A stretch of DNA of 64,000 nt. Source: Tetrastigma voinierianum. Lineage: Eukaryota; Streptophyta; Magnoliopsida; Vitales; Vitaceae. The translations under genes were made by a program, and so were the position numbers. This document shows, piece by piece, positions 1 through 10,433 of this stretch (position 1 is the first letter of the stretch; the number at the start of each line of letters is the position of its first letter). The stretch is taken from positions 186,001 through 250,000 of the forward strand of contig JAEQBH010003856.1 in NCBI GenBank assembly GCA_016808115.1, written 5' to 3'. A model generated the notes under the pieces. The model searched no databases. It was not told where the DNA came from and was given only the letters and a program-made list of their open reading frames with translations.

Positions 1-210
1 TTTAGTCTATTTTGATATTTTTCAATTTATTTTGATTTTTTTTTGAAGAACTAGTAAGAAAATAAGTAAGTATAAAAAAAATAGAAGAAGATTATATGAA
101 AGAAGATATTTTTTAAACTAAAATAATTTTAACTTAAGTATGATAAACATTAATCAAGAGATAGTAGTTTTTGAAATAGAGAAAACTACACTACAACAAA
201 AAGGGTCATT

Positions 211-254
211 ATTGACATATATTATCTGGCCCGAGAAGGTAATATATGGCCAAT
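211..254. repeat. Inverted repeat (hairpin) of array unit 1
   Basis: ATTGACATATATTA is followed by an imperfect reverse complement TAATATATGGCCAAT. It sits just inside the CACTACAACAAAA-like block of unit 1. Same element as at 1446 and 2721. Confidence 0.6.
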
Positions 255-1445
255 TTTATCCATGAATGAACAATTATGACATATACAACTTTTTCCCACT
301 AATAGCCAATAAGCATATATAAAGTTCTTGAAGATTCTTCTGCTGACACTCCTGTATTAAACATTGACAAATAATTTATAATTCAATATATTCATGTGTT
401 GATGTAATTAAATAACAGTAATGATTTCTACAATTTGTTTGATGTGTAAATCTAATTTACTTACTAAGTTTTATAAATTTAAGTGACCAAAACGTATTTT
501 AATAAAAATTGACATTATTAATACTTAATTATGTTTATCGTGTTTCAATTTTTAATCAAACCAATTAATGCCTAAGATGTACAGAAAAAATCGAATTCTG
601 AGATGGAATTAAAATAGGATTAGGAGCCAGTTAGACATAAAAACCCTTGAAATTAAAAATTAATTAGAGACAAAAATTCCGTCTCTAAATAGAGACCCTG
701 AATAAGAGCGGAACTTGATCGATTTGAGCAGTATTCTGTCTCCAATTTAGAACAAAAATCATTATGCCGATTTAGAGCGAATTTTAAGTCCCCTATTCGA
801 GATTGGCCAGCCATCTTTGATTTGAGGCAGATAAATCTGTGCTCCAATTTAGAAACGGAATTTACGTCTTCGATTATACCTCTTGAAAAAAAGTATGAGG
901 CCAAAATATTCAAAATGTCTTTGTCCCTCAAAGACAATAACAGTTTACCTAATATTTGTTTTATTTTAGAAAATATCCTATTTGTCCATCTATCTTTTGG
1001 TCCTATAATATCTATATATGTTGTAAAAAAGAATAACGAGAGAGGGTGGTAGAAATAACATGACACGCCTTCTTCATGAATGCTAAAAATAGTTCAAGTG
1101 GAATCTACTCTTAAAATTATAGAATTCTAAACTTGATCGATATTGAGTAAATTATAAATTAGGCCTTTAAGTTTTGAAAAACAAATTAATAATTTCCTTC
1201 TATTTCAAAAACTAATTAAATAGTTCCTATATTTTAAATATATAGTAATTTAGATATTTTGATATTTTAATTGTTTTGATTTTTTTAGAACTAGTAAAAG
1301 AAAAGAAATAAAGTAAAAAAATAGAAAGATTATATAAGAAAAGAAGATATTTTGGAATAAAATAATATTGATAAGTATGATAAACATTAGTCAAAGAGAT
1401 AAGTAGTTTTTGAAATAGAAAATACACTACAGCAAAAAAGTCATT

Positions 1446-1486
1446 ATTGACATATATTATGCAGCTCCCAGGTAATATATGTCAAT
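1446..1486. repeat. Perfect 14-bp inverted repeat (hairpin) of array unit 2
   Basis: ATTGACATATATTA, a 13-base loop, then TAATATATGTCAAT: a perfect 14-bp stem. It lies at the same place in the unit as the copies at 211 and 2721, so it is an integral part of the repeated unit. Confidence 0.8.
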
Positions 1487-2720
1487 TTTATCCATTGAAT
1501 GAACAATTTTGACATATAAATTTTTCACACCAATAATGGCATATATAAAGTTCTTTGAATTCTTCCATGACTTATATTATTAAACCTTGACAAATAATTT
1601 ATAATTCAATATATTCATGTGTTGATGTAATTAAATAATGTGATTTCTGCAATTTGTTTGATGTGTAAATCTAATTTACGCTAGAAGTTTTATAAATTTA
1701 AGTGACAAAACGTATTTTTAATAAAATTGACATTATTAATACTAATTATGTTTATACGTATTTAATTTTTAATCAAACCAATTATTTTCGATCTATACCA
1801 ATAGAAAAAATAGAATTTTGATAAACTATTTTTTTACTGCAAATGCGATTGTGCAAGAAAAATCGGAATTACAGATGGAAATTAGAGACGGATTAGAGAC
1901 AGATTGTAGACATAAAAAACCTTGAAATTAAAAATTAATTAGAGACAAAAATTTCGTCTCTAAATAGAGACCCTGAATAAGGACGGAACTTAGTCAGTTT
2001 GAAGAACGAGAAATCGTGTCTCGATTTAGAAGAGCAATCGTCTGTCTCAATTTAGAGAGCCAGTACCGTTCTATTGAAGATTGGCCAATTCCGTCTTTGA
2101 TTTGAGACGAAAGTAAATCCGTCTCAATTTAGAGACGAAATTTCTGTCTTTGATTATACCTCTTGAAAAAAAAAAAAGTATGAGACTAAAATATTCAAAA
2201 TGTCTTTGTCCCTCAAAGCAATCTAGGTTTTTTCCCTAATATTTGTTTTATTTTAGAAAATATCCTATTTGTCCATCTATCTTTTGATCTATCAACTATC
2301 TGTGTTGTGAAAAGAATAACGAGAGAGGGTGGTAGAAATAACATGACACGCCTTCTTCATGAATGCTAAAAATGGTTCAAGTGGAATCTACTCTTAAAAT
2401 TATAGAATTCTAAACTTGATTGATATTGAGTAATTATAAGTCAGCCTTTAAGTTTTGAAAAACAAATTAATAATTCTTCTATTTAAAAAAACTAATTAAT
2501 TGATTCCTATATTTTGAAATATAAATTGATCTATTTTGATATTTTCAATTTATTTTGATTTTTTTGAAGAACTAGTAAGAAAATAAATAAATACAAAAAT
2601 AAGAAGATATATAAGAAAGAAGATATTTTGAAATAAAAAATTTTAACTTAAGTATGATAAACATTAATCAAGAGATAGTAGTTTTGAAATAGGAAAACTA
2701 CTACAACAAAAGGAACCATT

Positions 2721-2758
2721 ATCGACATATATTATGCGACTTAGGTATATATGTCAAT
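2721..2758. repeat. Inverted repeat (hairpin) of array unit 3
   Basis: ATCGACATATATTA pairs with a shortened arm ending TATATATGTCAAT. One arm has a substitution and the other an internal deletion relative to unit 2. Confidence 0.6.
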
Positions 2759-3942
2759 TTTAATCCATTGAATGAACAATTATGACATATACAACTTTTT
2801 CCTAATAATGGCATATATAAAGTTTGAATTCTTCATGACTTATATTATTAAACATTGACAAATAATTTATAATTCAATATATTCATGTATTTGATGTAAT
2901 TAAATAAAAGTAATAAAGTTTCTACAATTTGTTTTATGTAAATCTAATTTACTTACTAAGTTTTATAAATTTAAGTGACCAAAACGTATTTTAATAAAAA
3001 TTGACATTATTAATACTTTTAATTATGTTTATACGTATTTCAATTGTTTTAATCAAACCAATTAATCCTTTTCTCAATCTATACCAATAAGAAAAGAATA
3101 AATTTTGATAAACTATTTTTTACTACCATGCAATTACTACAAGAAAAATCGGAATTATAGATGGAAATTAGAGACGGATTAGAGATGGATTGTAGACATA
3201 AAAAACCTTGAAATTAAAAATTAATTAGATACAAAAATTCCATCTCTAAATAGAGACCTTTGAATAAGACGAAAAATTCAGATACGATTTGACGGGGGAA
3301 ATCATTATGTCTCGATTTAGAGACAAGATTTTGATCTGATGAGAGATCAAACCAATTCCGTCTTTTGATTTGAAACGAGATAAATCAGATCTCAATTTAG
3401 AGACGAAATTTCTGTCTTTGATTATAACTCTTGAAAAAAGAAAAAGAATATGAGACTAAAATATTCAAAATCTCTTTGTCCCTCAAAGCAATCTAGGTTT
3501 TTTCCCTAATATTTATTTTATTTTAGAAAATATCCTATTTGTCCATCTATCTTTCGGTCCTATAATATCTATATTGTGGAAGAATAATGAGAGAGAATTA
3601 GTAGAAATAACATGACACCTTCCTCATGAATGCTAAAAATGGTTCAAATGGAGATCTACTCTCAAAAATTATAGATTCTAAACTTGATCAATATCAAATG
3701 AGTATAAATTAGGCCTTGGATTTTGAAAAACAATCATGTCCTTCTATTTCCAAAAAACTAAATAATTAGTTCCTATATTTTTAAATATACTCAGTAATTT
3801 AGTCCATTTTTGATATTTTTTCAATTTAATTTAGATTTTTTTAGAGAACTGTTAAAAAAAAGAAAGAAATAAGTAAAAAAATAGAAAGATTATACAAAGA
3901 AAGAAGATATTTTTGAAATAAAATAATATTAAATTAAGTATG

Positions 3943-5554
3943 ATAGTTGATTAGAAAACCGAAGACTAAATAGTGGATTTTTGGCTTGAGAGAAAACTAA
4001 TTAATTCATTTTTTCTAAACAGATGATTTAAAATTTTATAGTTTACTCTTGATATACCTATTGATTTTCTACAACCAAAAAACGAAACTTTTTGTTGTGA
4101 AGAGGCGCAATTATATTTTTTGAATAATGTGCGTTCACTTCGGTTAGTCAATGTTTCTACCATACTGCTTCAGCACGTTTGGAAGCGAAAGGTGGAGAGA
4201 ATTTACCATGACTGAACTGTTTCTAATGAAAAAATGACATGCAACTATGTTTTGCAGTGGGTGGTTTGGATCTCTAGCTAAACCAAAGATCTTGGGTTAA
4301 GTCTTGAGAAATGTAGTTGTATTACATGGTGAACTCTTATTTGTGGTCCGTCATGACATGAATCAGGATAATCTCAGGTGCTGAATATGTAGAGTAGCGA
4401 TTTAGGTCGGGCTCTTCAGTGATGTGGTCCTGAGGTGAGGTGAGTTGGGTTGTTAATTTATTAGTCCGAAAAAAAAGCTGAGTGGTGACAGACTTGATTT
4501 GGGTTGATCTGGTATGACGCTTCAACAAACATGTTTTTCGCTATAAGAGCAGAGACTTGGCTCATCTTCACGGATTTGGACAACTATGTTTTAGGCCCAG
4601 TGTTAAATTGTTGTCCGGTTTTGACAGACCCTGACCAGTATTAGCCGAATCCTACCTTTGGTGATGGTTTAAAAGTGCCCCTTCTCGTGGGTGTCTCGGG
4701 CTGTAGGTGCCCTCATGCAAAATAAAAAAAAAGTGACATGTTGTTCATCACAGGAAAAAAAGGAAAAGACAAAGATGACTTGAATGTCTGGGAGAGAATC
4801 TTCAAATATAGAATGGGGAAGCGAAGAGATTAGAAACCACACAGAAATGTGTATCTTTTGAGTTCATACTTGTCCCTCTTCTCCCCGATCAATTAATCCT
4901 TTGCTTTTTATCTCTTGTTTTTCTTTCAAGATCAATCTTCTGAGCTTCTCCTCAATTTTGTTTGAGGTTTCCAAACAATCTTTCAAAAGAAAAATAGCCT
5001 TTTATTGGAAAAACTAATTAAAAAAGAAGATTGCTGATTCCAAAAATACCTACTGCTTGAGGAAGTAGCCACCTCTATCCTCTTCAACGAATTTGAAGTT
5101 TTAAAGAAAGGGAAATTCTCTCTACCACAGTGGGGTTTAACTCATGATGCGCATGTCTTAGGTCCTAGAGTCGTAGTTATTGATGTACTTTATCATCTCT
5201 GTAAATTCTTTCTCTATCTTCTCCTATGTACTAAACATTATGTTTGGATGGTTGAATAACATAGTGGATATCACCTCGGAGGTGTGTTTAGGGCAGGCAT
5301 AGTGCCTTTGTGGAAGTCATTGTTGTCTCCTTTTTGTTTCTGCATGTTTTTATGGATGGGGTTCTTTATTTTTTTATTGATATTTGTAATGTTTTTTGGA
5401 AAACTCACAATGATTAGAGAAAGGAAAAAATGGAGGTTGGCGAGCAAAACCCATGAGGCCATTTCTTAGATCTTCTAATATATGGAAAAAAAAAGTTATT
5501 TGCATGAGCACTAGCTTTGGTGGCTTGTGGCATGTGGGGTTTATGTTAACAAGC
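3943..5554. other. Unassigned sequence between the array and copia-1
   Basis: No gene, RNA or element boundary was recognised. The stretch is T-rich, with pyrimidine-rich runs around 4860-5010. Short open frames of 60-66 codons exist on both strands but show no family motif. Confidence 0.4.
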
Positions 5555-5725
5555 TGTTGGGTTTAGTCCTAATCCATTTAGGATTCTTTTCCTTCTCTCA
5601 TACCAGTCTCTTAATTAGACTTTAACTTTGTTCTTTTTCATAACACTAGTATATAAATATGTATGTTAATTTCCTCATTTTGTAAGTGTTGAGTCGTATG
5701 TGTCTTTTCTCTCAGTATTCTAAAC
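5555..5725 (+). repeat. Copia-1 5' LTR
   Basis: Begins TGTTGGGTTTAGTCC and aligns with 10268-10433 along its length, including the stretch with core AATATGTATGTT. A TATATAAATA box lies at 5650-5659. The 3' end is placed at ...TAAACA; the following bases resemble a decayed initiator-Met primer-binding site. Confidence 0.7.
5650..5659 (+). promoter_or_regulatory. TATA box of the copia-1 5' LTR
   Basis: TATATAAATA lies mid-LTR and is also present (GTATAAATAT) at 10367-10376 in the other LTR. It is the likely element promoter by position. Confidence 0.5.
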
Positions 5726-6011
5726 ATCATAAAGAGTTTGAGAATACTTGGGTTGGGTTTTAGCTTAGTGTGTGGTCGATTAGGAAACCCGTCAAGATGG
5801 TGTCACAATCCGGTGGGTGCTCTACGGTCTTCACGGCCTCACGGAAGCCAAACCATCGTGTTGAGTACCTTCTTCTTGGCTTTGTGAGATTTTCCGGCTG
5901 GCTGGATTTCTTGTCGAAACACCAAATAAGACGCCTCCTCTGAGTTACCTTATGCGGTGGAAGCGTGAGATGGCATCACAGCGCTGGCGCGTGATCTTGA
6001 GTGATGGCGGC

Positions 6012-6043
6012 GGTGCGTGTAGTACTTTGTTTTTACACGCACC
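6012..6043. repeat. GC-rich hairpin in the copia-1 leader
   Basis: GGTGCGTGTA and TACACGCACC form a perfect 10-bp stem with a short T-rich loop, in the stretch between the 5' LTR and recognisable gag. Confidence 0.6.
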
Positions 6044-6281
6044 TCCTCCAGCAAGTGTGTCTGCCATCGACAAGCCCATCCATCCACTCCTGCTGATTCG
6101 CAGGAAAAGCCGCTTCTTTTTTAGTTTTCTCTTCAATGCATTCTTTGCGTTTTTCTATGTTTGAATCTCCATTCATTTTGTTTTACGGTGCTCTCGACAT
6201 TTCAGGGACCTTGGGAGTTGTTTATGTTGATTCCTACTAATTTCTCATCTCTATGGTTGAAAAAAACTTCTCTATGGCTGA

Positions 6282-7065
6282 AAAAGGTCATATTTTTAAT
6301 TCTTTTGTATCTGGAACTCCTATGATTACCTTGGATAAACTCACAGGGAGTGAAATTTGCTCCCGATCGTAGAGCGGACTCGATTGGACCTTTGGTTTAT
6401 TAGTAATGGATGTAGGGGACCATCTTACCTCTTTGGACACAAGTATTCCACGAAGATAAAGTACTCGATGGAAAAAGCACGATGCTTTACTTTGCGATAT
6501 TCTTGACAATCTATTGATGCCCCGAGAACTCTAAATAATGTTGGGGCTATAAAACTTGCTACACTCTCTAGATGTCAATTATGGCTTGTACACTATTGAT
6601 ATTCAACGTCTCTACACGGTAATATAATCCACATCCTTGATTTGAAGCTTATTTCGGTATGGATATGTATATCTTCTTATGATGAATGAATGTACGCCAC
6701 TTAGGATGAACTTATCTCTATTTTGCCAAAGTCTACTATCTTTTTGAGACTTCCTGTCCAAGATGGATTGAGTCTTTGATCATTCCTTTTCTTAACCTCG
6801 GGCGGATTTGAGAACATCAGGAACGGATACTCCTTTGGAGCAGTGTTCAAACTTTGATGAAGCTCTTGCTCGGTTACTTCGCCACACCTCCATTTCATCA
6901 ATCCTGCGATGCGAGATTACAGGACATACATGATGGTTTCTTAGTCTCTTTCTGGGGTGATTCGAGGTGGAAGCGGTGGCAATAGGGTGAAGGAACAACG
7001 TCCTCAATGCACATCTTTGCCATAGGCTTGGACACACTTTCATTGATCGACTACTCGATTACATG
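6282..7065 (+). pseudogene. gag: Copia-1 gag (nucleocapsid-type), broken
   Basis: Translating across frames gives the copia gag pattern: GTPMITLDKLTGSE near the start (6310-6355), DHLTSLDTSIP near 6420-6450, KKHDAL near 6475, and DIQRLYTVI near 6598-6625. A vestigial zinc knuckle follows at about 7010-7045, reading LCHRLGHTFIDR, with the first and last cysteines of the CCHC box lost. Gag would form the virus-like particle that packages element RNA. Several stops and frameshifts interrupt it. Identification rests on motif order and on the protease that follows. Confidence 0.75.
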
Positions 7066-7229
7066 GGCGACACTCTCGTACTCCTCATTTGGCTTAGTCT
7101 TACGATCGTCGACGTGTTTAGGGTTGTCTGGGGAGCTCTGTCCACACCTCAGGGGGTCATTCTTACGCCTAGTGAATATGAGGAGTACCTTCGTCTTACT
7201 CAAGTAGCCAAATCTTCCTTCATTGCTTC

Positions 7230-7480
7230 TATTGCCCAAATCGGTTATGTATCTACTTGCCTTACACATTCATCTACACCTTGGATCCTTGATATAGGAG
7301 CCTCTGATCATATCTTTGGCAATAAAGACCTCTTTTCTTCTCTTACCTTTCCGTCTCCTTTACCTACAATTACCTTAGCTAATGGTTCTCAAACCATAGC
7401 TAAAGGCATTGGCTCGATTTTCCCCTCCCTTCCTTGCCCCTTGCTGTGTACTTTATGTCCACTAATTTTCTTTTAATCCA
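7230..7480 (+). pseudogene. pol: Copia-1 aspartic protease fragment
   Basis: The open frame contains STPWILDIGASDHIFGNKDL at about 7276-7335, followed by ITLANGSQTIAKGIGS. This is the copia protease active-site block: the catalytic D-S-G triad reads D-I-G here, so the middle residue is changed. The protease would cut the gag-pol polyprotein. The frame ends in a stop at 7476, and the downstream protease and pre-integrase parts continue in other frames. Confidence 0.8.
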
Positions 7481-8990
7481 TTCCATTATTAAGTTGACTC
7501 GTGATCTTCATTGTGTACTTACTTTTCACACAACTACGTAACCTTGGGACGACGCCTGAAGGCGATTGGCATCGGACATGAGTCAGAGGCCTCTTCCTCA
7601 GCTAGCCTCTTTGTTCCCTTTGCTTGCACTTCAGACTCCTCTCCTCTTCCTGATCGTCCTAGGTCATCAGACCTCTAGTTTGAAGTTGGTTCCTCGTTTT
7701 CTATTTTATCTTAAGCAGTGTGAGTCTGCATTAGCTTGGGAAACATACTCGTGTCTTGTTCCCAGTTTAGATCCTCGGACAAAATTCTCTTTTGAGCTTG
7801 TTCTACGATGTTTGGGGTCCTTCTAGATTACACTCTGCTTTGGGGATTTTAGTTCTTTGTTGCTTTTATAGATAATTATTCTCGATGTACTTGGTTATTT
7901 TAATGGCTTTCAGGTTGAGTTATTTCTATCTTTAAAAAGATTTCATCTTTGAAATTAGCACTCAATCGATAACATGGCATTTTAAAAGTGATATATACAA
8001 AGAGAATATTTCTCTACGCCATTATCTTAACATGTCTTTCCATGAGATTCTTCTATAATCTGCCTTATGCTTATCTCGATAGAATGGAGTGGGAGTGTAA
8101 GAATCATCATTTAGTTGAGACATTTCACTCCTCCTCCATCATAGGTTCCTCTAACGTTTATGGGGATACTATCTTAGTTGCTTGTTGTTGATTGAAAATG
8201 CGTATGCCTCCTCTTTTGTTTTTGTATGATGATCCATACATTCTGTCTTACTACCTACTCAGCCTCTCTTTTTCTCCCATCCTCGTGTCTTTACAGTTTG
8301 TGTTTGTTTTTGTTCATATTCTCGCCTCTTGGGGCAAAACAGGCATCTTCTAGAGTCATGAAGTGTCTTCTTGAGTTATTCTCTCCTTCAGAGGGGTCAT
8401 CGTTGTTATTCTCGAATGCTAATCATTTACTTTATCTGCTTGATGTCACCTTCTTTGAAGATTCCTCCTTCTTCTCCTTTGCGGTCGTGCCACACCTCGG
8501 ATGTCTTATCTATTCCTCTACCCTATCTGGAGTTCCTTCCCACCTCCCGGATGGGTGGCTCGTCGCTTGGGTCTATACTCGTCGCCCTCGTCCTCCTACA
8601 AGGCCTCGTGTTGACTCATCTCTAATGTTGCAGTCATCTCATTCTTTAGTTCCGGAACCGTCTGATGATCTACCTATTGCCATTCGGAAAGGTACCTGCT
8701 CTACTTCTAACCCACATCCTGTTTATAATTTTCTTAGCTTTCATCATTTATCTTTACCCTACTTTGCCTTTGTTTCTACCTTGTCTTCTGTCTCTACTCC
8801 TAAAAGCACTAGTGAGACTCTCTCTCATCGGACTGGAAACAAGCAATGGCTTGCGAGAAATGGATGCTCTCTTACCTCGATGAAGCTGCATGAGACTTGT
8901 AGAAACCACTTCGCTACTGGAGAATACTCTATTGGTTGTCGTTGGGTTTATATAGTGAAGAGTGGGACTGATGAGTCGGATTGATCGGCA
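7481..8990 (+). pseudogene. pol: Copia-1 integrase and integrase-RT linker, broken
   Basis: Pre-integrase sequence lies at 7490-7800 (LGHQ, LDPRTKFSFELV). Integrase-core remnants follow near 7850-7890 and 8030-8120, where the usual NGV.ERKNR block is spread over several frames. A long open frame at 8226-8984 (252 codons) covers the integrase C-terminal part and the linker before reverse transcriptase (LLDVTFFEDSSFFS, PSDDLPIAIRKGTCS, PHPVYNFLSFHHLS). It ends with GCRWVYIVKSG, the first conserved block of copia reverse transcriptase. Integrase would insert the cDNA into the genome. Catalytic residues are not retained in one frame. Confidence 0.75.
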
Positions 8991-10215
8991 GGCTCGTTGG
9001 ACTGCCAAGAGTACACTTAGTAGTATGGCTCAGTATTATGATACATTTTCTCCGGTGTGGTGCCTCTGATGCGCTTGCTTCTTTCTATGGGCGCTATCGT
9101 TTCATGGCCTCTTTTCGGGTTGGATATCAAGAATGCCTTTCTTCATGGTGATCTCGTGAGGACATATGGAGCAACCACCTGGTTTGTTGCTCGAGAGTGC
9201 AGTTGTATGTGCGTGCGTTTCAACATATAGTAGAAGCAGTCTCCCTCAGGCTTGGTTTGATCGGTTTAGCTGATTAGTTCGGGGAGTTTGGCATGATTCG
9301 AAGGTAGCAAACCATTCAGTTTTTTATCATCATTCATCTCTTGGAAAGTGTATTCCCTTGATTGTTTATGTGGATGATATTGTGTCTTCTGACGTGTGGA
9401 TGATTGAGAAGCTGAAGCAAGCATATGGCCCTTCGGACAAAGACTTGGGGAAACTTAAGTATTTTCTGAGCATTGAGGTAGCTTAGTCTATTTCGGAGTG
9501 GTTATTTCTCAGAGGAAGTATACTTTGGATATATTGGCGAGACAACGGTATGTTGGTGTAATCTTTGTGAGCACTCTATGGATCAGAATGTCGAAACTTG
9601 CCCACGTGGAGAACTCTCTACGAGATCAAGGAGATATCAATGACTGCGTTGAACTATCTGCTATCTCATTTGACATCTGCTTGTTTCTTGTGGCGTGAGT
9701 TGCTTGGTTCCTACAATCCTGCGCAAATGCTGGGAATCTTTGTAGTTTGTGCTGCTACCAGTTATGTCGAAGACACCGAATTGAGGGTGTTGTATGAGAG
9801 CCAGAGTCCACCCAGTTGAATGTGATCACGGTATGGCGAGGCTCACCCTGGTCAGGCGTTACATTAGAGTGTATTCATTGGAGGTAATATGTCTGGAAGT
9901 AAGAAGCAGATGTAGTAGCGGAATCAGTGTGAAGCGATCTTAGAGCACAACGCCTTGCAAACATGTGGGCATCAATGTAGTTTGAGCATCTTCTCCCGAG
10001 ATAAGATTTGGAGGATGACAATGAAACATATATGTCAATCAAAGCCTTGCATATTTCATCACCTTCAGTTTGCCCAGAGAGGACCCAGACCGTGAAGTGG
10101 ATTCCACTTTATCGGAAAAAAGATTTGTAGGATGCATGACTACTAGTTTTATCAACTCTAATGACCAACTAGCGGATCATCTTCCTCAAGTCTCTTGGGA
10201 TCTGGGATAGTATAT
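8930..10215 (+). pseudogene. pol: Copia-1 reverse transcriptase and RNase H, broken
   Basis: RT signatures appear in order: WPLFGLDIKNAFLHGDL near 9103-9155, the catalytic YVDD box within IPLIVYVDDIV near 9352-9385, DKDLGKLKYFLSIEVA near 9440-9485, and VISQRKYTLDILARQ near 9500-9545. RNase H traces follow at 9810-10100, and the copia 3'-end pattern with NSNDQLADH near 10156-10185. YVDD survives but is flanked by frameshifts and stops on both sides. This enzyme would copy element RNA into DNA. Confidence 0.8.
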
Positions 10216-10256
10216 ATGATGAAGCTGGGACAGAAGCGACCATGTAATGCATGTTC

Positions 10257-10267
10257 CTGGGGGGAAG
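10257..10267 (+). other. Copia-1 polypurine tract
   Basis: A G-run followed by AAG lies directly before the 3' LTR, the expected place for plus-strand DNA priming. Confidence 0.6.
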
Positions 10268-10433
10268 TATTTAGGTTTAGTCTCTAATCCCATTTGAGAT
10301 TCTTTTCTTCTCTCTTTAGTCTCCTAATTAGACTCTTACTCTGTTTCGTTTTTCCCTAACACTAGAGTATAAATATGTATGTTTCCTCCTTTTGTAAATT
10401 AATGAGAATCAATGTATTCTTTTTCTCTCAACA
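10268..10433 (+). repeat. Copia-1 3' LTR
   Basis: Starts TATTTAGGTTTAGTC and ends ...CTCTCAACA. It aligns with 5555-5725 and carries the matching TATA box at 10367-10376. The opening TG is mutated to TA. Confidence 0.7.

Larger units (their letters stand above)
1..3942. repeat. Tandem array of ~1.27-kb CACTA-terminus-like units (3 units plus a partial fourth)
   Basis: Three long units and a truncated fourth follow each other head to tail. The landmark with a TGTCCATCTATCTTT core occurs near 978, 2269 and 3540, and the motif beginning TAGAGACAAAAATT near 664, 1942 and 3226, so the period is about 1.27-1.29 kb. The window opens inside unit 1, and similarity stops near 3942. Each unit holds a CACTACAACAAAA-like block, a second block beginning CTACAAGAAAAATCGG, and many short GAGACGGA/TCCGTCTC motifs in both orientations. 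CACTA transposons typically have CACTACAAGAAAA-like termini and such subterminal repeats, so I infer the unit comes from CACTA ends. No transposase coding is visible. Copies differ by many small substitutions and indels. Confidence 0.65.
5555..10433 (+). mobile_element. Copia-1: decayed, nearly full-length Ty1/copia LTR retrotransposon
   Basis: Two similar short LTRs bracket a region whose plus strand preserves, in order, copia gag, zinc knuckle, protease, integrase, reverse transcriptase and RNase H signatures. The total of about 4.9 kb is normal for a copia element. Every domain is crossed by stops and frameshifts, so it cannot make its own proteins. No clean 5-bp target-site duplication was found (CAAGC on the left, GAAAC on the right), so the outer limits are good to a few bases only. 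It lies upstream of the host-gene exons at 12.4-13.7 kb. Confidence 0.85.

Noticed and set aside
653..1066. 137-codon minus-strand frame
   Set aside because: It lies in the tandem array and the matching frame is not open in units 2 and 3, so it is not conserved coding.
5945..6164. Paired 63-70 codon frames on both strands
   Set aside because: They overlap the copia-1 leader hairpin, with no motif and no continuation into gag.
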